64,000 nt of DNA from Opitutia bacterium UBA7374 (GTDB lineage Bacteria > Verrucomicrobiota > Verrucomicrobiia > Opitutales > Coraliomargaritaceae): positions 53,619 to 117,618 of the forward strand of contig DKOA01000043.1 of assembly GCA_002469895.1 (NCBI GenBank), read 5' to 3'. Below the pieces are notes generated by a model, which did not search any database, had not been told where the DNA came from, and was given only the letters and a program-made list of their open reading frames with translations. Within the stretch, counting starts at the first letter, position 1. The number at the start of each line of letters is the position of its first letter. Below, piece after piece: positions 28,299 to 36,723 of this stretch. Position numbers and translations under genes: made by a program.

Positions 28299-29945
28299 CT
28301 AACGAGGTGGCCATTGAATACGACGTAGGCAATCACGTGACTCCGGATAGGGAATTACATTCGATTTTTTTGCCCATTTGCGCCACTTCGCCTCCAATTC
28401 AGCTGCTTTCTCAGGGTATCGTACGCGCAGATCCTCACTTTCACTGCGATCACGGCTCAAATCATACAATTCCCAAGCATTCGGATCACGGTCGTCGGAT
28501 GTCACTAACTTCCAATTATCCTCGCGAATAGCGGCATTGATCTCGTGCTGCCAGTAAAGCGTTCGGGGAATTGGGGAGTCCGCTGTTCCACGCAACCACG
28601 GCAGCAGACTGACTCCCTGCCCCGGCGTTATCCGACGACCCGCAAATTCAGTGGGGATCTCGACCCCTGCCACTTCGCAGATCGTCGGCAGAATGTCTAT
28701 CATATGAAATACCTGTTCGGAGCAAATGCCACCCGGTTCTGCTATTTCAGATGGCCAATGCACAATAAATGGCGATGCTATGCCGCCTTCGTGCACAAAT
28801 ATTTTATATTTGCGTAATGGGGTATTGGAAAGACTTGCCCAACACTGCCCCTGCGCAGTTGCCCAGCCACCTTCCGTGCGCCAATCCTTGTAATTCGCCG
28901 AATTATATTCCGGCCAATTCATCCCGTAGGGTCCAAGCTCACCGGAACAGCCATTATCCGACATAAATACAATCATTGTATTATCCAAAATGCCTCTGCC
29001 GGAGAGATCCTCCAGAAGACGACCTATATTCCTGTCCATGTGCTCAACCTGAGCCGCATAAATTGCGCGACGAAAATCCAACTCCGCCTGCTCAGAATCT
29101 GAGAGACTATCCCATGCCGGAAGATGCCCGGAATCCACCGATACCTTAAAATCAAAACCATCACGTTCATCCTGATCAAAGCCACTTGTTTCCGGCAGTT
29201 TCTGACTAGATGGAAGGATGCCCATTTCTTTCATCCGAGCCAACTTGTCTTCCCGCAACTGATCCCATCCAGCGGCATAACGGCCACGATATTTTTCGAT
29301 CAAATCATCCGGTGCTTCTAGCGGGAAATGAGGTGCATTATAGCAGAGGTGCAGGTAAAACGGTCTTTCCGGATCTTGACTCGCTTGGTCGATGTAATCC
29401 AACGCGACATTTGTAAAAAAATCAGTCGTATGAAATTCCTCATCCGGCGCATAGGGATCGCGGGGAGTCTCTTCTGATCCAATAAATATCTCCCCGTCCC
29501 GATAAATCTCACAGCCCGGCAAAACGCGCCAATAACTGTCCACATGCGTGTAAATTCCGGTAAACTTGTCAAAACCACGTTCTTCCGGACGGAACGCAGC
29601 CTCGTGCCCTACATGCCACTTTCCGGACAGCATTGTTTGATAATCTGCAGACCGAAGCACCTCTGCAATAGTCACGCATTTTTTGTTTAAACCGCCCTCA
29701 TAGCCCTCCCCTATATCACGGTATACCATCATACCGACACCGGCCTCATGCGGGTAAAGTCCGGTTAACAAGCAAGCCCTTGATGGGCAACAACGCGGCG
29801 TATTATAAAACTGGCTGGCCCGAAACCCGTTTGTCGCCAGCCTATCGAGATTTGGTGTATCAATTTCACCTCCAAAACAACCGGGATCCGAGAACCCCAT
29901 ATCATCGACTAAAATCGTGATAATATTTGGGCGCGTCTCAGCCAT
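28299..29945 (-). CDS. Leaderless arylsulfatase (CCPSR)
   Basis: This 548-aa S1-type sulfatase starts directly with MAETRPNIITILVDDMG and has no signal peptide; no upstream in-frame extension is evident. The formylglycine motif is C52-C-P-S-R, followed by ACLLTGLYPHEAG. Other site motifs are LSGKWHVGHEAAF, YNAPHFPLEAP, MSDNGCSGELG and HEGGIASPFIVHWP. The length and layout resemble arylsulfatase AslA-like (S1_4-like) enzymes. If it is truly cytoplasmic it would act on sulfated oligosaccharides brought in by the ABC system encoded just upstream. It lies 30 bp after the VWA-like gene, in the same probable operon. Confidence 0.88.
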   Translation of the reverse strand: MAETRPNIITILVDDMGFSDPGCFGGEIDTPNLDRLATNGFRASQFYNTPRCCPSRACLLTGLYPHEAGVGMMVYRDIGEGYEGGLNKKCVTIAEVLRSADYQTMLSGKWHVGHEAAFRPEERGFDKFTGIYTHVDSYWRVLPGCEIYRDGEIFIGSEETPRDPYAPDEEFHTTDFFTNVALDYIDQASQDPERPFYLHLCYNAPHFPLEAPDDLIEKYRGRYAAGWDQLREDKLARMKEMGILPSSQKLPETSGFDQDERDGFDFKVSVDSGHLPAWDSLSDSEQAELDFRRAIYAAQVEHMDRNIGRLLEDLSGRGILDNTMIVFMSDNGCSGELGPYGMNWPEYNSANYKDWRTEGGWATAQGQCWASLSNTPLRKYKIFVHEGGIASPFIVHWPSEIAEPGGICSEQVFHMIDILPTICEVAGVEIPTEFAGRRITPGQGVSLLPWLRGTADSPIPRTLYWQHEINAAIREDNWKLVTSDDRDPNAWELYDLSRDRSESEDLRVRYPEKAAELEAKWRKWAKKSNVIPYPESRDCLRRIQWPPR

Positions 29946-29975
29946 ACATTGGGGTGTCGGAAAAAGAAAAACGGA

Positions 29976-31358
29976 TTAGAGGGCATCTTGATAAGTCCTT
30001 GCGGACTTAATTTCACTCTCCCCCCGAATGATACGACGCTTTCCCTTAAAAAAACGTGCATATTCATCTAATTGTACCTGCCAACTATCCAGAAAAACTT
30101 CATCAGCAGCGAGAAATAATACAACATTAACCGATGGGGCCATCACTCCGCGTTCCGTGTACCTTCTTTCAAGCAAATCTTTAAAATACCTAGTTACCTT
30201 GAGTGGACTTATATCCCGGTGTCCCGGCCCACCCGGCGGGTGTGGATTTTTCCAGACCAGTCCTAACTCAGATGCATTTCCACGAACGTCATTGCTACCA
30301 CCCTTCAGTACTCGTGGCGGCTGACCTTTCTTCGCACGATCCGCATTTATCTTCTCTAATTCACGTTGAATTTTTCGCCTCATTTCCGGCTCTTCCGCTT
30401 CATATTTTGCCAATTGCTGCTTAAATTCCTCACTGTTCTTTTGGTTTTCCCAATCCTGCAATTGTTTTTCCGTTGGGGGTGCGACGATTTTACCGATGCC
30501 CTGGTGTCGCCCGGTAATCATAAATATGGCGTCCGCATCCTGCTCGAGAGCGACTGCAGTCACATACGCGGTATAATTATGGCCATTCCACCATTCTAAG
30601 TATTCCTGAATATCATTTTTTTCAAAGGTGCCCAGTTTTGGGACGAATACACCCGGAATGTTCGCTAATCCGATATTCTCAGCATCCCGGTTGATTCCCA
30701 AAAACCATCGGGATAATTCTTCACTCACCTCAACTCCAGTTGGCACAAGCTTCGGCTTAAAGAACTTAAAGCGCCTATGGTCATAGAAGATGACATTAAA
30801 TAATGTACCCGGAGATAAATTGGAAACCATGAAACTGATCTCATCTTTAATCACACGATAACTATTCAAGCCTCCCTTTTCGTCGGTTAACATACGGCGG
30901 TGTGTATCGACTAGGAACAAGACTTTTTCCGCACGAGTCTTTAAACCGAATACATTGATGTCAGAGACTCCCAGACCGATATTTCCACGGGCACCACCCA
31001 ACAAATTTCCGCTCACCGATCCGCCCAGTCCACCACTGACAGTAAAATCATCTGACATTGTAGGTAGATCGACATCTAACTGATCCACGGTAATGTTTCC
31101 AATTTGCTGTATCTTCAAGTCGCGCGGCATCAGATCTTTCGGCTGAGGCGGGCTTATTCGAACCTTGGTTTCTTTGGGCAACTCCTCCGTCTCACTAACC
31201 GGAGGCACTTCAAAAGAAGTATCTTCACTCTTCAAGTGACTGGCGATGGTTATAAAACCGGCAATGAATCCGAAAACAACATGCAGTAAGACACTAACTA
31301 TAATGACCCTGAAGAGTATTTTATTTCTCTTTATGTTCTTGTTATTAAAAAAGTTCAT
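29976..31358 (-). CDS. Membrane-anchored VWA-like protein, function unknown
   Basis: This 460-aa protein has an N-terminal transmembrane segment at about 15-40 (FRVIIVSVLLHVVFGFIAGF), recalling TonB/DUF membrane anchors. A proline/acidic stretch and a glycine-rich linker (GGLGGSVSGNLLGGARGN) follow. From about 143 a VWA-like fold begins (KVLFLVDTHRRM), but the metal-binding DxSxS is replaced by DTHRR, so the MIDAS is probably absent. A charged coiled-coil insertion occupies about 295-345. It is encoded between a sugar permease and a sulfatase in an ABC transport operon, an unusual setting. I do not recognise an orthologue with a known role; binding or scaffolding in the periplasm is a guess. 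Confidence 0.6.
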   Translation of the reverse strand: MNFFNNKNIKRNKILFRVIIVSVLLHVVFGFIAGFITIASHLKSEDTSFEVPPVSETEELPKETKVRISPPQPKDLMPRDLKIQQIGNITVDQLDVDLPTMSDDFTVSGGLGGSVSGNLLGGARGNIGLGVSDINVFGLKTRAEKVLFLVDTHRRMLTDEKGGLNSYRVIKDEISFMVSNLSPGTLFNVIFYDHRRFKFFKPKLVPTGVEVSEELSRWFLGINRDAENIGLANIPGVFVPKLGTFEKNDIQEYLEWWNGHNYTAYVTAVALEQDADAIFMITGRHQGIGKIVAPPTEKQLQDWENQKNSEEFKQQLAKYEAEEPEMRRKIQRELEKINADRAKKGQPPRVLKGGSNDVRGNASELGLVWKNPHPPGGPGHRDISPLKVTRYFKDLLERRYTERGVMAPSVNVVLFLAADEVFLDSWQVQLDEYARFFKGKRRIIRGESEIKSARTYQDAL

Positions 31359-31415
31359 TATGGGTATGTTCTCTAATAAAGTATACGGTTGGGTAGAATG
31401 GGGTCGTCAGAAAAA

Positions 31416-33230
31416 TCATTTTTCCGTGGGCACTACAATGCCCCGAATGATTACATTCTGACAAAGAATAAATACCAGTAAAGTTGGTATCGCGGCAATC
31501 ATGAGGGAAGCGTATACTACCCCCTGTGAAGAAAATTGCTGCAATTGGTAGAGCCATACCGTGAGCGTCCACATATCTTTATCCTGACATAAGATAAACG
31601 CATACATGAAGTTGGCGTAGGCGCCATTAAACGCACCCAGAGCAATCACAGCAAGTATTGGCTTGGACAGGTTCATCGTAATCATCCAGAACTTCTGCCA
31701 TTCGTTCGCCCCATCTAACTCGGCTGCTTCAAAAAGCTCCTTTGGCAAACTGTCGAAGAAACCCTTCAAAAGGAAAATCGAGTATCCATTTGCCATGGTT
31801 GGCAACAAGAGAGCCGCAAATGTATTTAATAAGCCCAAATCCCGCAGTAAGAGGAAATTCGGAATCATCGTAACCACCCCCGGGAAAGCCATTGTGGCAA
31901 TTAGAAACAAGAGGATCTTGAACTGCCCCGGCAACTGGTAGCGAGATAGGGCGTAGGCCGCTAAAGGATTGACCAGCAGAGCCAGGGCAATCGCTGCCAA
32001 ACAATAGATTACTGTATTCTTAATTCCGCTGCCATAAAACAAGATATACTCAACCACCATGCGGTAATTATTGACCGCAAAATAGCGCCTTAAATCTGCG
32101 GCATGATCTTTTACGAAGGCAAGATCTGCCTCATACTGCGGCATCCCTACGGTAACAAAAGACTCGTACTCGCGATTATGTGCCTCGGCAAGCAAACCGA
32201 GCGAACTGTATTTCTTTTTCAGGTAGTCTCGCCAACGTATCTCCGGTGTATCCAGAGAAATCGCTTCGGTAGCTGATAAAGCCGGGTCGGATATGAATAT
32301 TTGATAATCCGTCAATGCAGCGGATGCCGTCATCCGGTCATCCGGAATTTCAACACCGGAAAAACTCAAATATTCACGGCCATAAAGTTTATTTAAATGC
32401 TCAATCTGCGAATACTTCGATTCGAGAAATGCAGCCCAACGAGGCCTTTCTGATGGGTCCACTCGAATGAACTGTAAATGCAGGAAGTTGCGCACGAAGG
32501 ACTCCCATTCCACATCCGTACTGCGTCGCGCTAAGGGTGCATCAGTCGACACATCTGTCGTCAGCTTCAAATAACGTTGGTAGACTGCGTCGCAGGAAAC
32601 GTAGATCCGATCCTCTCTGGGCAAAGTCTTTTTAAAGTCATAAAATGCCTGAATCAATGGCGTATCGCTTAACTGAAACTTACGGTCCGCCAGTTGTTCG
32701 GGAGGGAATTTAAGAAAGAACCAACTTTCTATCGGCTCGTTAAATTCTTCTCGAAAGACCTCCAGATCATTCCGGCAAAGATCACTAACATAACCTCGAA
32801 AGGCACGCTCATTCCGCTGTATGATTTTTCCTTCCGGTGTGGGTCCGAAGGCGGTGACAAACCAGCTTGTCGGCATTTCTTCACTGGCCAGAAAATCATA
32901 CCAATCCGAGAGCAAGCGCGGTTGACTCTCTGCCTGCCATTCAATCGAACGAAAATTTTGTGCCGCCGTGCCCGTGGCATCGCGATAGTCGACAATGCGC
33001 TCGTTGTACTTCGCTTCCGCATATTTGCTCAACAGTATCGGCTTCTCATAAAGAAAACGTGGCAAAAGATCTAAATCCTGCACATCTACACGGCTCTTGA
33101 ATGACCCGGAAGTCATCAGAAGGAACGGATAAACCATACTCAGGGAACCGAGTACCAACAACGAATAGAGCAAGAGATAGATCAATCGCGAACTCAGCTT
33201 TCGTTTCTCGGATGGCAATATTACAGGCAT
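31416..33230 (-). CDS. MalG-type sugar ABC permease with ~345-residue extracytoplasmic insertion
   Basis: This 604-aa protein is about twice the usual size of a MalG-family permease (~280 aa). TM1 is at about 15-40 (LIYLLLYSLLVLGSLSMVYPFLLM). TM2 begins only at about 403, and the remaining five-helix core carries the EAA loop (ELFEAAELDGANEWQKFW) that contacts the ATPase. Between TM1 and TM2 lies a soluble insertion (about 48-395) containing two 32-residue repeats at 265-296 and 333-364. Both fit W..(F/Y)L..KYS, REY.SF and a terminal V..P. By topology the insertion is periplasmic. The gene starts 4 bp after the stop of the fusion permease gene. It should pair with that protein and the ATPase at 36724. 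Confidence 0.85.
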   Translation of the reverse strand: MPVILPSEKRKLSSRLIYLLLYSLLVLGSLSMVYPFLLMTSGSFKSRVDVQDLDLLPRFLYEKPILLSKYAEAKYNERIVDYRDATGTAAQNFRSIEWQAESQPRLLSDWYDFLASEEMPTSWFVTAFGPTPEGKIIQRNERAFRGYVSDLCRNDLEVFREEFNEPIESWFFLKFPPEQLADRKFQLSDTPLIQAFYDFKKTLPREDRIYVSCDAVYQRYLKLTTDVSTDAPLARRSTDVEWESFVRNFLHLQFIRVDPSERPRWAAFLESKYSQIEHLNKLYGREYLSFSGVEIPDDRMTASAALTDYQIFISDPALSATEAISLDTPEIRWRDYLKKKYSSLGLLAEAHNREYESFVTVGMPQYEADLAFVKDHAADLRRYFAVNNYRMVVEYILFYGSGIKNTVIYCLAAIALALLVNPLAAYALSRYQLPGQFKILLFLIATMAFPGVVTMIPNFLLLRDLGLLNTFAALLLPTMANGYSIFLLKGFFDSLPKELFEAAELDGANEWQKFWMITMNLSKPILAVIALGAFNGAYANFMYAFILCQDKDMWTLTVWLYQLQQFSSQGVVYASLMIAAIPTLLVFILCQNVIIRGIVVPTEK

Positions 33231-33234
33231 AGTA

Positions 33235-35787
33235 TCAACTCGAAGCGGTCGTGAAGCTCATCCGGGAAATTCGTTTCATTTGAAACATCGTCAGCCCGAT
33301 CAAAAAGAAGCCAAGTATCCAGGCTATCGCGATGGCCACACCAAACCGCAAATAAACATAGGCACCATAGAAAATCTCCAGACCAATAACATGCGTTGCC
33401 AGATCTGGCCCACCGGCAGTCATCACCAGAACATTGTCTGCCGACTGGAACGCACCGATCAAAACAAAGATCAGCTGAATCATAACCAGAGGCCGAATTG
33501 TCGGCAAAGTGATATGCCAAATCCGGCTCCAAAAGCCGGAACCATCAATTGCTGCGGCTTCATAAAGATCTTCCGGTACGGTTTTCAACGCAGCCAAATA
33601 GATCAAACAACCGGGCCCCATTCCGGCCCATGCCAGAGGAATTATAATCGATACCATCGCCTGTGACTTATCCTGTAGCCACTTCTGTGGACCGACGTCG
33701 AGAACCGCCAGAACTTGATTCAACGCCCCCGCCTCGGAAGGGTCAAAAAACATCTTCCACATGAGCATAACAATGAGGCCGGAAACCAGTGCGGGTAAAT
33801 AATACAAGACGCGAAAGAGCACGCTGGCTTTCGGAATCTCACTGAGAAAAAGCGCCAAGACAATGGGCGGAATAAACACTAAAAGTATGCTCCAGAAGAC
33901 ATATTCAGCCGTGCGCAGGAGCGATATCCAAAACACAGAATCAAAGAGTACAGCGGCAAAGTTATCGACGCCAATAAAGGAGGAATCTCCAATAACATTA
34001 TAATCCAAAAATGCCATTCGGGCACCGACAACCAAAGGATAGTAATTGAAGACCAATATTGCCAGTAATGCTGGCGCCAACAAAGCATAGGCCAACCAGT
34101 ACTTCTTCAGCCATCCTTGGAAGCCCATCTTTGTCTCCGCACCGCCTCCAGAAAAGAGACGCCAAATGTAAGCAAATAAAAAGGCAAAAGATAGCGCGAC
34201 CAGAAGCATCACTGCCAGGGCAACCTTACGCCGGAAAGCCATAACATCCGGCGGCACCTGTCCAAGCATTTTCTCGTTTATCTCCATGACTGCAGAGTCA
34301 TACAGTTCCTGCAGTCGCGACAATCGCGTCGCCTCATCTTCGATTCGCGGCAGACCCTCGGAAAATGCTGTCTGCAACGGTTTGCTGGCGCGCTCGATAT
34401 ACACTTGGCAGTTTTCACCAAATGGCTCGGGTAATGAATTTTCCAAGGAGAATTCGAGGGTATCTTTCCATTGCTTCGGTACCGTATGTATATACTCCGA
34501 ATAACCATGCTGGGCTAATTTCTCCGGGTTAATATAACTGGCATATCCATTCTCAACATAAGTACGCACAATCACGCCCTCCGCATCCGGGCTACCGACA
34601 AAACGTAAGAATTTCCACGCTGCATCCATTCGATCGGGATCTTCTGTTGTCGCGCATATACCCAGACCGCGAACGTGCAATTCGGTCACTGATTTACCCG
34701 AGGGCGCTACCGGGATAGGCACCAGACCGAGCTCTTCCGGACTCATGCTCGAAATCCGATCATCCAAATTGATCAGAATATCATTAATGTAGAGAAGCGC
34801 CATTCCGATGCGCCCACGATCCCAAGTTGGCCATGCCTCATCACTAAGACCCACTCCAAAGCGTTGATTACCGCGTTCATCCGTCCATGGCGCATCCACT
34901 AGTTTTGTATAGAAATCCGCTGCCCGGATAGCCCCCTCATCATTAAAGCGTGCTACCCATTGACCGCTCGACTCATCCCGTTCCACGATTTTGGAGCCCA
35001 TTGAAAAAAAGAAAGGAAGCGATGTCCAACCGGCACCACCCTCTTTCCCCAGTATGATTCCGTAACGATCATCCTCCGGGCTCTGAATTTGCTGAGCCAC
35101 TGAAGCTAATTCATCCCACGTCTTCGGATAATCCACGTCCGGATCCAAGCCGGCCTCTTGAAAAACCGTCTTATTGCAGGCCATCACCCGGACAAAGTAA
35201 CTGAATGGTAAGAAATAGAAATGCCGCTTGCCGTCATCACCTATCCGTGAAACCGCATCCCAAATCTGCGGTCGCACGCGTGCTTCCAACTCATCGCGAT
35301 ACATGACATTTTCATCATAAATGCCTGCAGCAATCGCTGCTTCTTTGGTTATCTCTGCGTTAATAAACTCATCTAAAGGCACTAAAAAGTTACGACCTAT
35401 GTAACTACCCGATTGCCTGGAGTTCACATGTATAACATCGGGAGCGGTACGACCAGCTATTGACATCAAAAGCGGTGCCTCACCTGCCGGCCCTTCCAAC
35501 GTTAGGGAAAGGGAATTTCCCTCCGGATAGATATTCGGATATTTCTCCCGAAAGGCGCGGTAGACAGCCATTTCTGCTTTACCTTGAATACTGAAAACAG
35601 CATCCGGGCTGGGCGCAAAATCAGTTGTACGGATTGATATCGCTGAAAGATCCTCACTGCCGACAAGAGAAATCACTCCCACTACAAAAGGAAGCAGGAG
35701 GATACATACACATCGGACAGTGATATACATATAGCTAGGCATACGATTCAGTTTCGTAAATAGATGAAGCACTTTTTCATACGACAT
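33235..35787 (-). CDS. Solute-binding protein fused to MalF-type ABC permease
   Basis: From the ATG at 35787 this is 850 aa. An N-terminal signal-anchor helix (about 20-43) leads into a full extracellular solute-binding domain (about 60-500), with motifs such as 'APDVIHVNS', 'YPKTWDELA' and 'AWKFLRFVGSPDAEG'. A helical linker and a transmembrane helix at 522-544 follow, then a MalF-type permease (about 560-850) with the EAA loop YEAAAIDGSGFWSRIWHITLP at 742-762. The binding protein is therefore tethered to its own channel. The start overlaps the end of the AraC gene by 11 bp, implying translational coupling. ATG 35745 is an alternative start. Substrate is presumably an oligosaccharide. Confidence 0.88.
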   Translation of the reverse strand: MSYEKVLHLFTKLNRMPSYMYITVRCVCILLLPFVVGVISLVGSEDLSAISIRTTDFAPSPDAVFSIQGKAEMAVYRAFREKYPNIYPEGNSLSLTLEGPAGEAPLLMSIAGRTAPDVIHVNSRQSGSYIGRNFLVPLDEFINAEITKEAAIAAGIYDENVMYRDELEARVRPQIWDAVSRIGDDGKRHFYFLPFSYFVRVMACNKTVFQEAGLDPDVDYPKTWDELASVAQQIQSPEDDRYGIILGKEGGAGWTSLPFFFSMGSKIVERDESSGQWVARFNDEGAIRAADFYTKLVDAPWTDERGNQRFGVGLSDEAWPTWDRGRIGMALLYINDILINLDDRISSMSPEELGLVPIPVAPSGKSVTELHVRGLGICATTEDPDRMDAAWKFLRFVGSPDAEGVIVRTYVENGYASYINPEKLAQHGYSEYIHTVPKQWKDTLEFSLENSLPEPFGENCQVYIERASKPLQTAFSEGLPRIEDEATRLSRLQELYDSAVMEINEKMLGQVPPDVMAFRRKVALAVMLLVALSFAFLFAYIWRLFSGGGAETKMGFQGWLKKYWLAYALLAPALLAILVFNYYPLVVGARMAFLDYNVIGDSSFIGVDNFAAVLFDSVFWISLLRTAEYVFWSILLVFIPPIVLALFLSEIPKASVLFRVLYYLPALVSGLIVMLMWKMFFDPSEAGALNQVLAVLDVGPQKWLQDKSQAMVSIIIPLAWAGMGPGCLIYLAALKTVPEDLYEAAAIDGSGFWSRIWHITLPTIRPLVMIQLIFVLIGAFQSADNVLVMTAGGPDLATHVIGLEIFYGAYVYLRFGVAIAIAWILGFFLIGLTMFQMKRISRMSFTTASS

Positions 35788-36658
35788 CTTCCGGCGTAAG
35801 GCCTGATTTGATAGCTCTTCGGTACGTCCCGGGCGGTACCGAAAAATACCGTTTGAAGCTCTTCGAAAAAGCAAAGACACAGCGGTAACCAATCCGGTCC
35901 GCAATCATCATCATGGTTAGATCCGTAGACCCCAACAGCTCGCGTGCATGCTCCATTCGAATACGCATCAACAGGCCCTCCGCGGTGAGGTCGTAATTCT
36001 CTTTCATGATGCGTTGAAACTGGCGAACGGAAACATGCATTCGCTTGGCCAGAACCGGCAACCTCCAATCCTCTCCGGGATTGGCATTTACCTCTTCCCA
36101 TACCTGAGTGAGTCGTAATCGTTGGCGGCTGCCACCAGCCGCTTCTTCGCATCCCAACTCACGTATAATTGCTTCAGAGATATAGTTCGCCAAACCAACC
36201 GGCGCAACCGCACCGGGCCCCTTTGTTGCTGCTGATTCCTGCAGGTAAGCTTCGATCGCCTGCACCAAAGGCAGAGCACTGTGCGAAAGGCTGCGGTGAA
36301 GGTAATCACCCTCCAGATGGATAAAATCATGCGTTTGAAAAAGGGCTGCTGAAATAAACTCCCATCTCTCCAATGCAGCGTAACGATATGCCGTTTCTAG
36401 AGGGCCCACCCATACCTGTCCGGCCTCCATGACACCCTTCTTGCCCTGACATTCAAATTCCGCAGACCCTGAAACCGTGATTAAAACCAGATGCCAAGGG
36501 GCGGACACACGGCAAATCTCATAAGGCGGACCCAGATCATGTAAACCGACACCTCGAATTCCTTTTTCTCTGAAGGGTGAAGCATAGCGCGGAGCCATCG
36601 CAAGGTGCTGATCACGCCCTTCATCCGGAAAACAAAAATATTCTTTAGAAATAGCCAT
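35777..36658 (-). CDS. AraC family transcriptional regulator
   Basis: This 293-aa protein has an N-terminal cupin-like sensor region (about 45-110: HLVLITVSGSAEFECQGKKG...) and a C-terminal AraC-type double helix-turn-helix (about 185-285: LPVLAKRMHVSVRQFQRIM; IADRIGYRCVFAFSKSFKR; PPGTYRR). It probably senses a sugar and activates the transporter and downstream catabolic genes. It sits inside the ABC operon, 65 bp downstream of the ATPase gene and overlapping the fusion gene by 11 bp, which suggests autoregulation of this locus. No operator can be assigned from sequence alone. Confidence 0.9.
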   Translation of the reverse strand: MAISKEYFCFPDEGRDQHLAMAPRYASPFREKGIRGVGLHDLGPPYEICRVSAPWHLVLITVSGSAEFECQGKKGVMEAGQVWVGPLETAYRYAALERWEFISAALFQTHDFIHLEGDYLHRSLSHSALPLVQAIEAYLQESAATKGPGAVAPVGLANYISEAIIRELGCEEAAGGSRQRLRLTQVWEEVNANPGEDWRLPVLAKRMHVSVRQFQRIMKENYDLTAEGLLMRIRMEHARELLGSTDLTMMMIADRIGYRCVFAFSKSFKRYFSVPPGTYRRAIKSGLTPEDVV

Positions 36659-36723
36659 ACAGTCTAGCTTATTTGCAAATCATACCTTCGTGGACTCTTT
36701 CATAAGTTACCATGAGACCTTGC

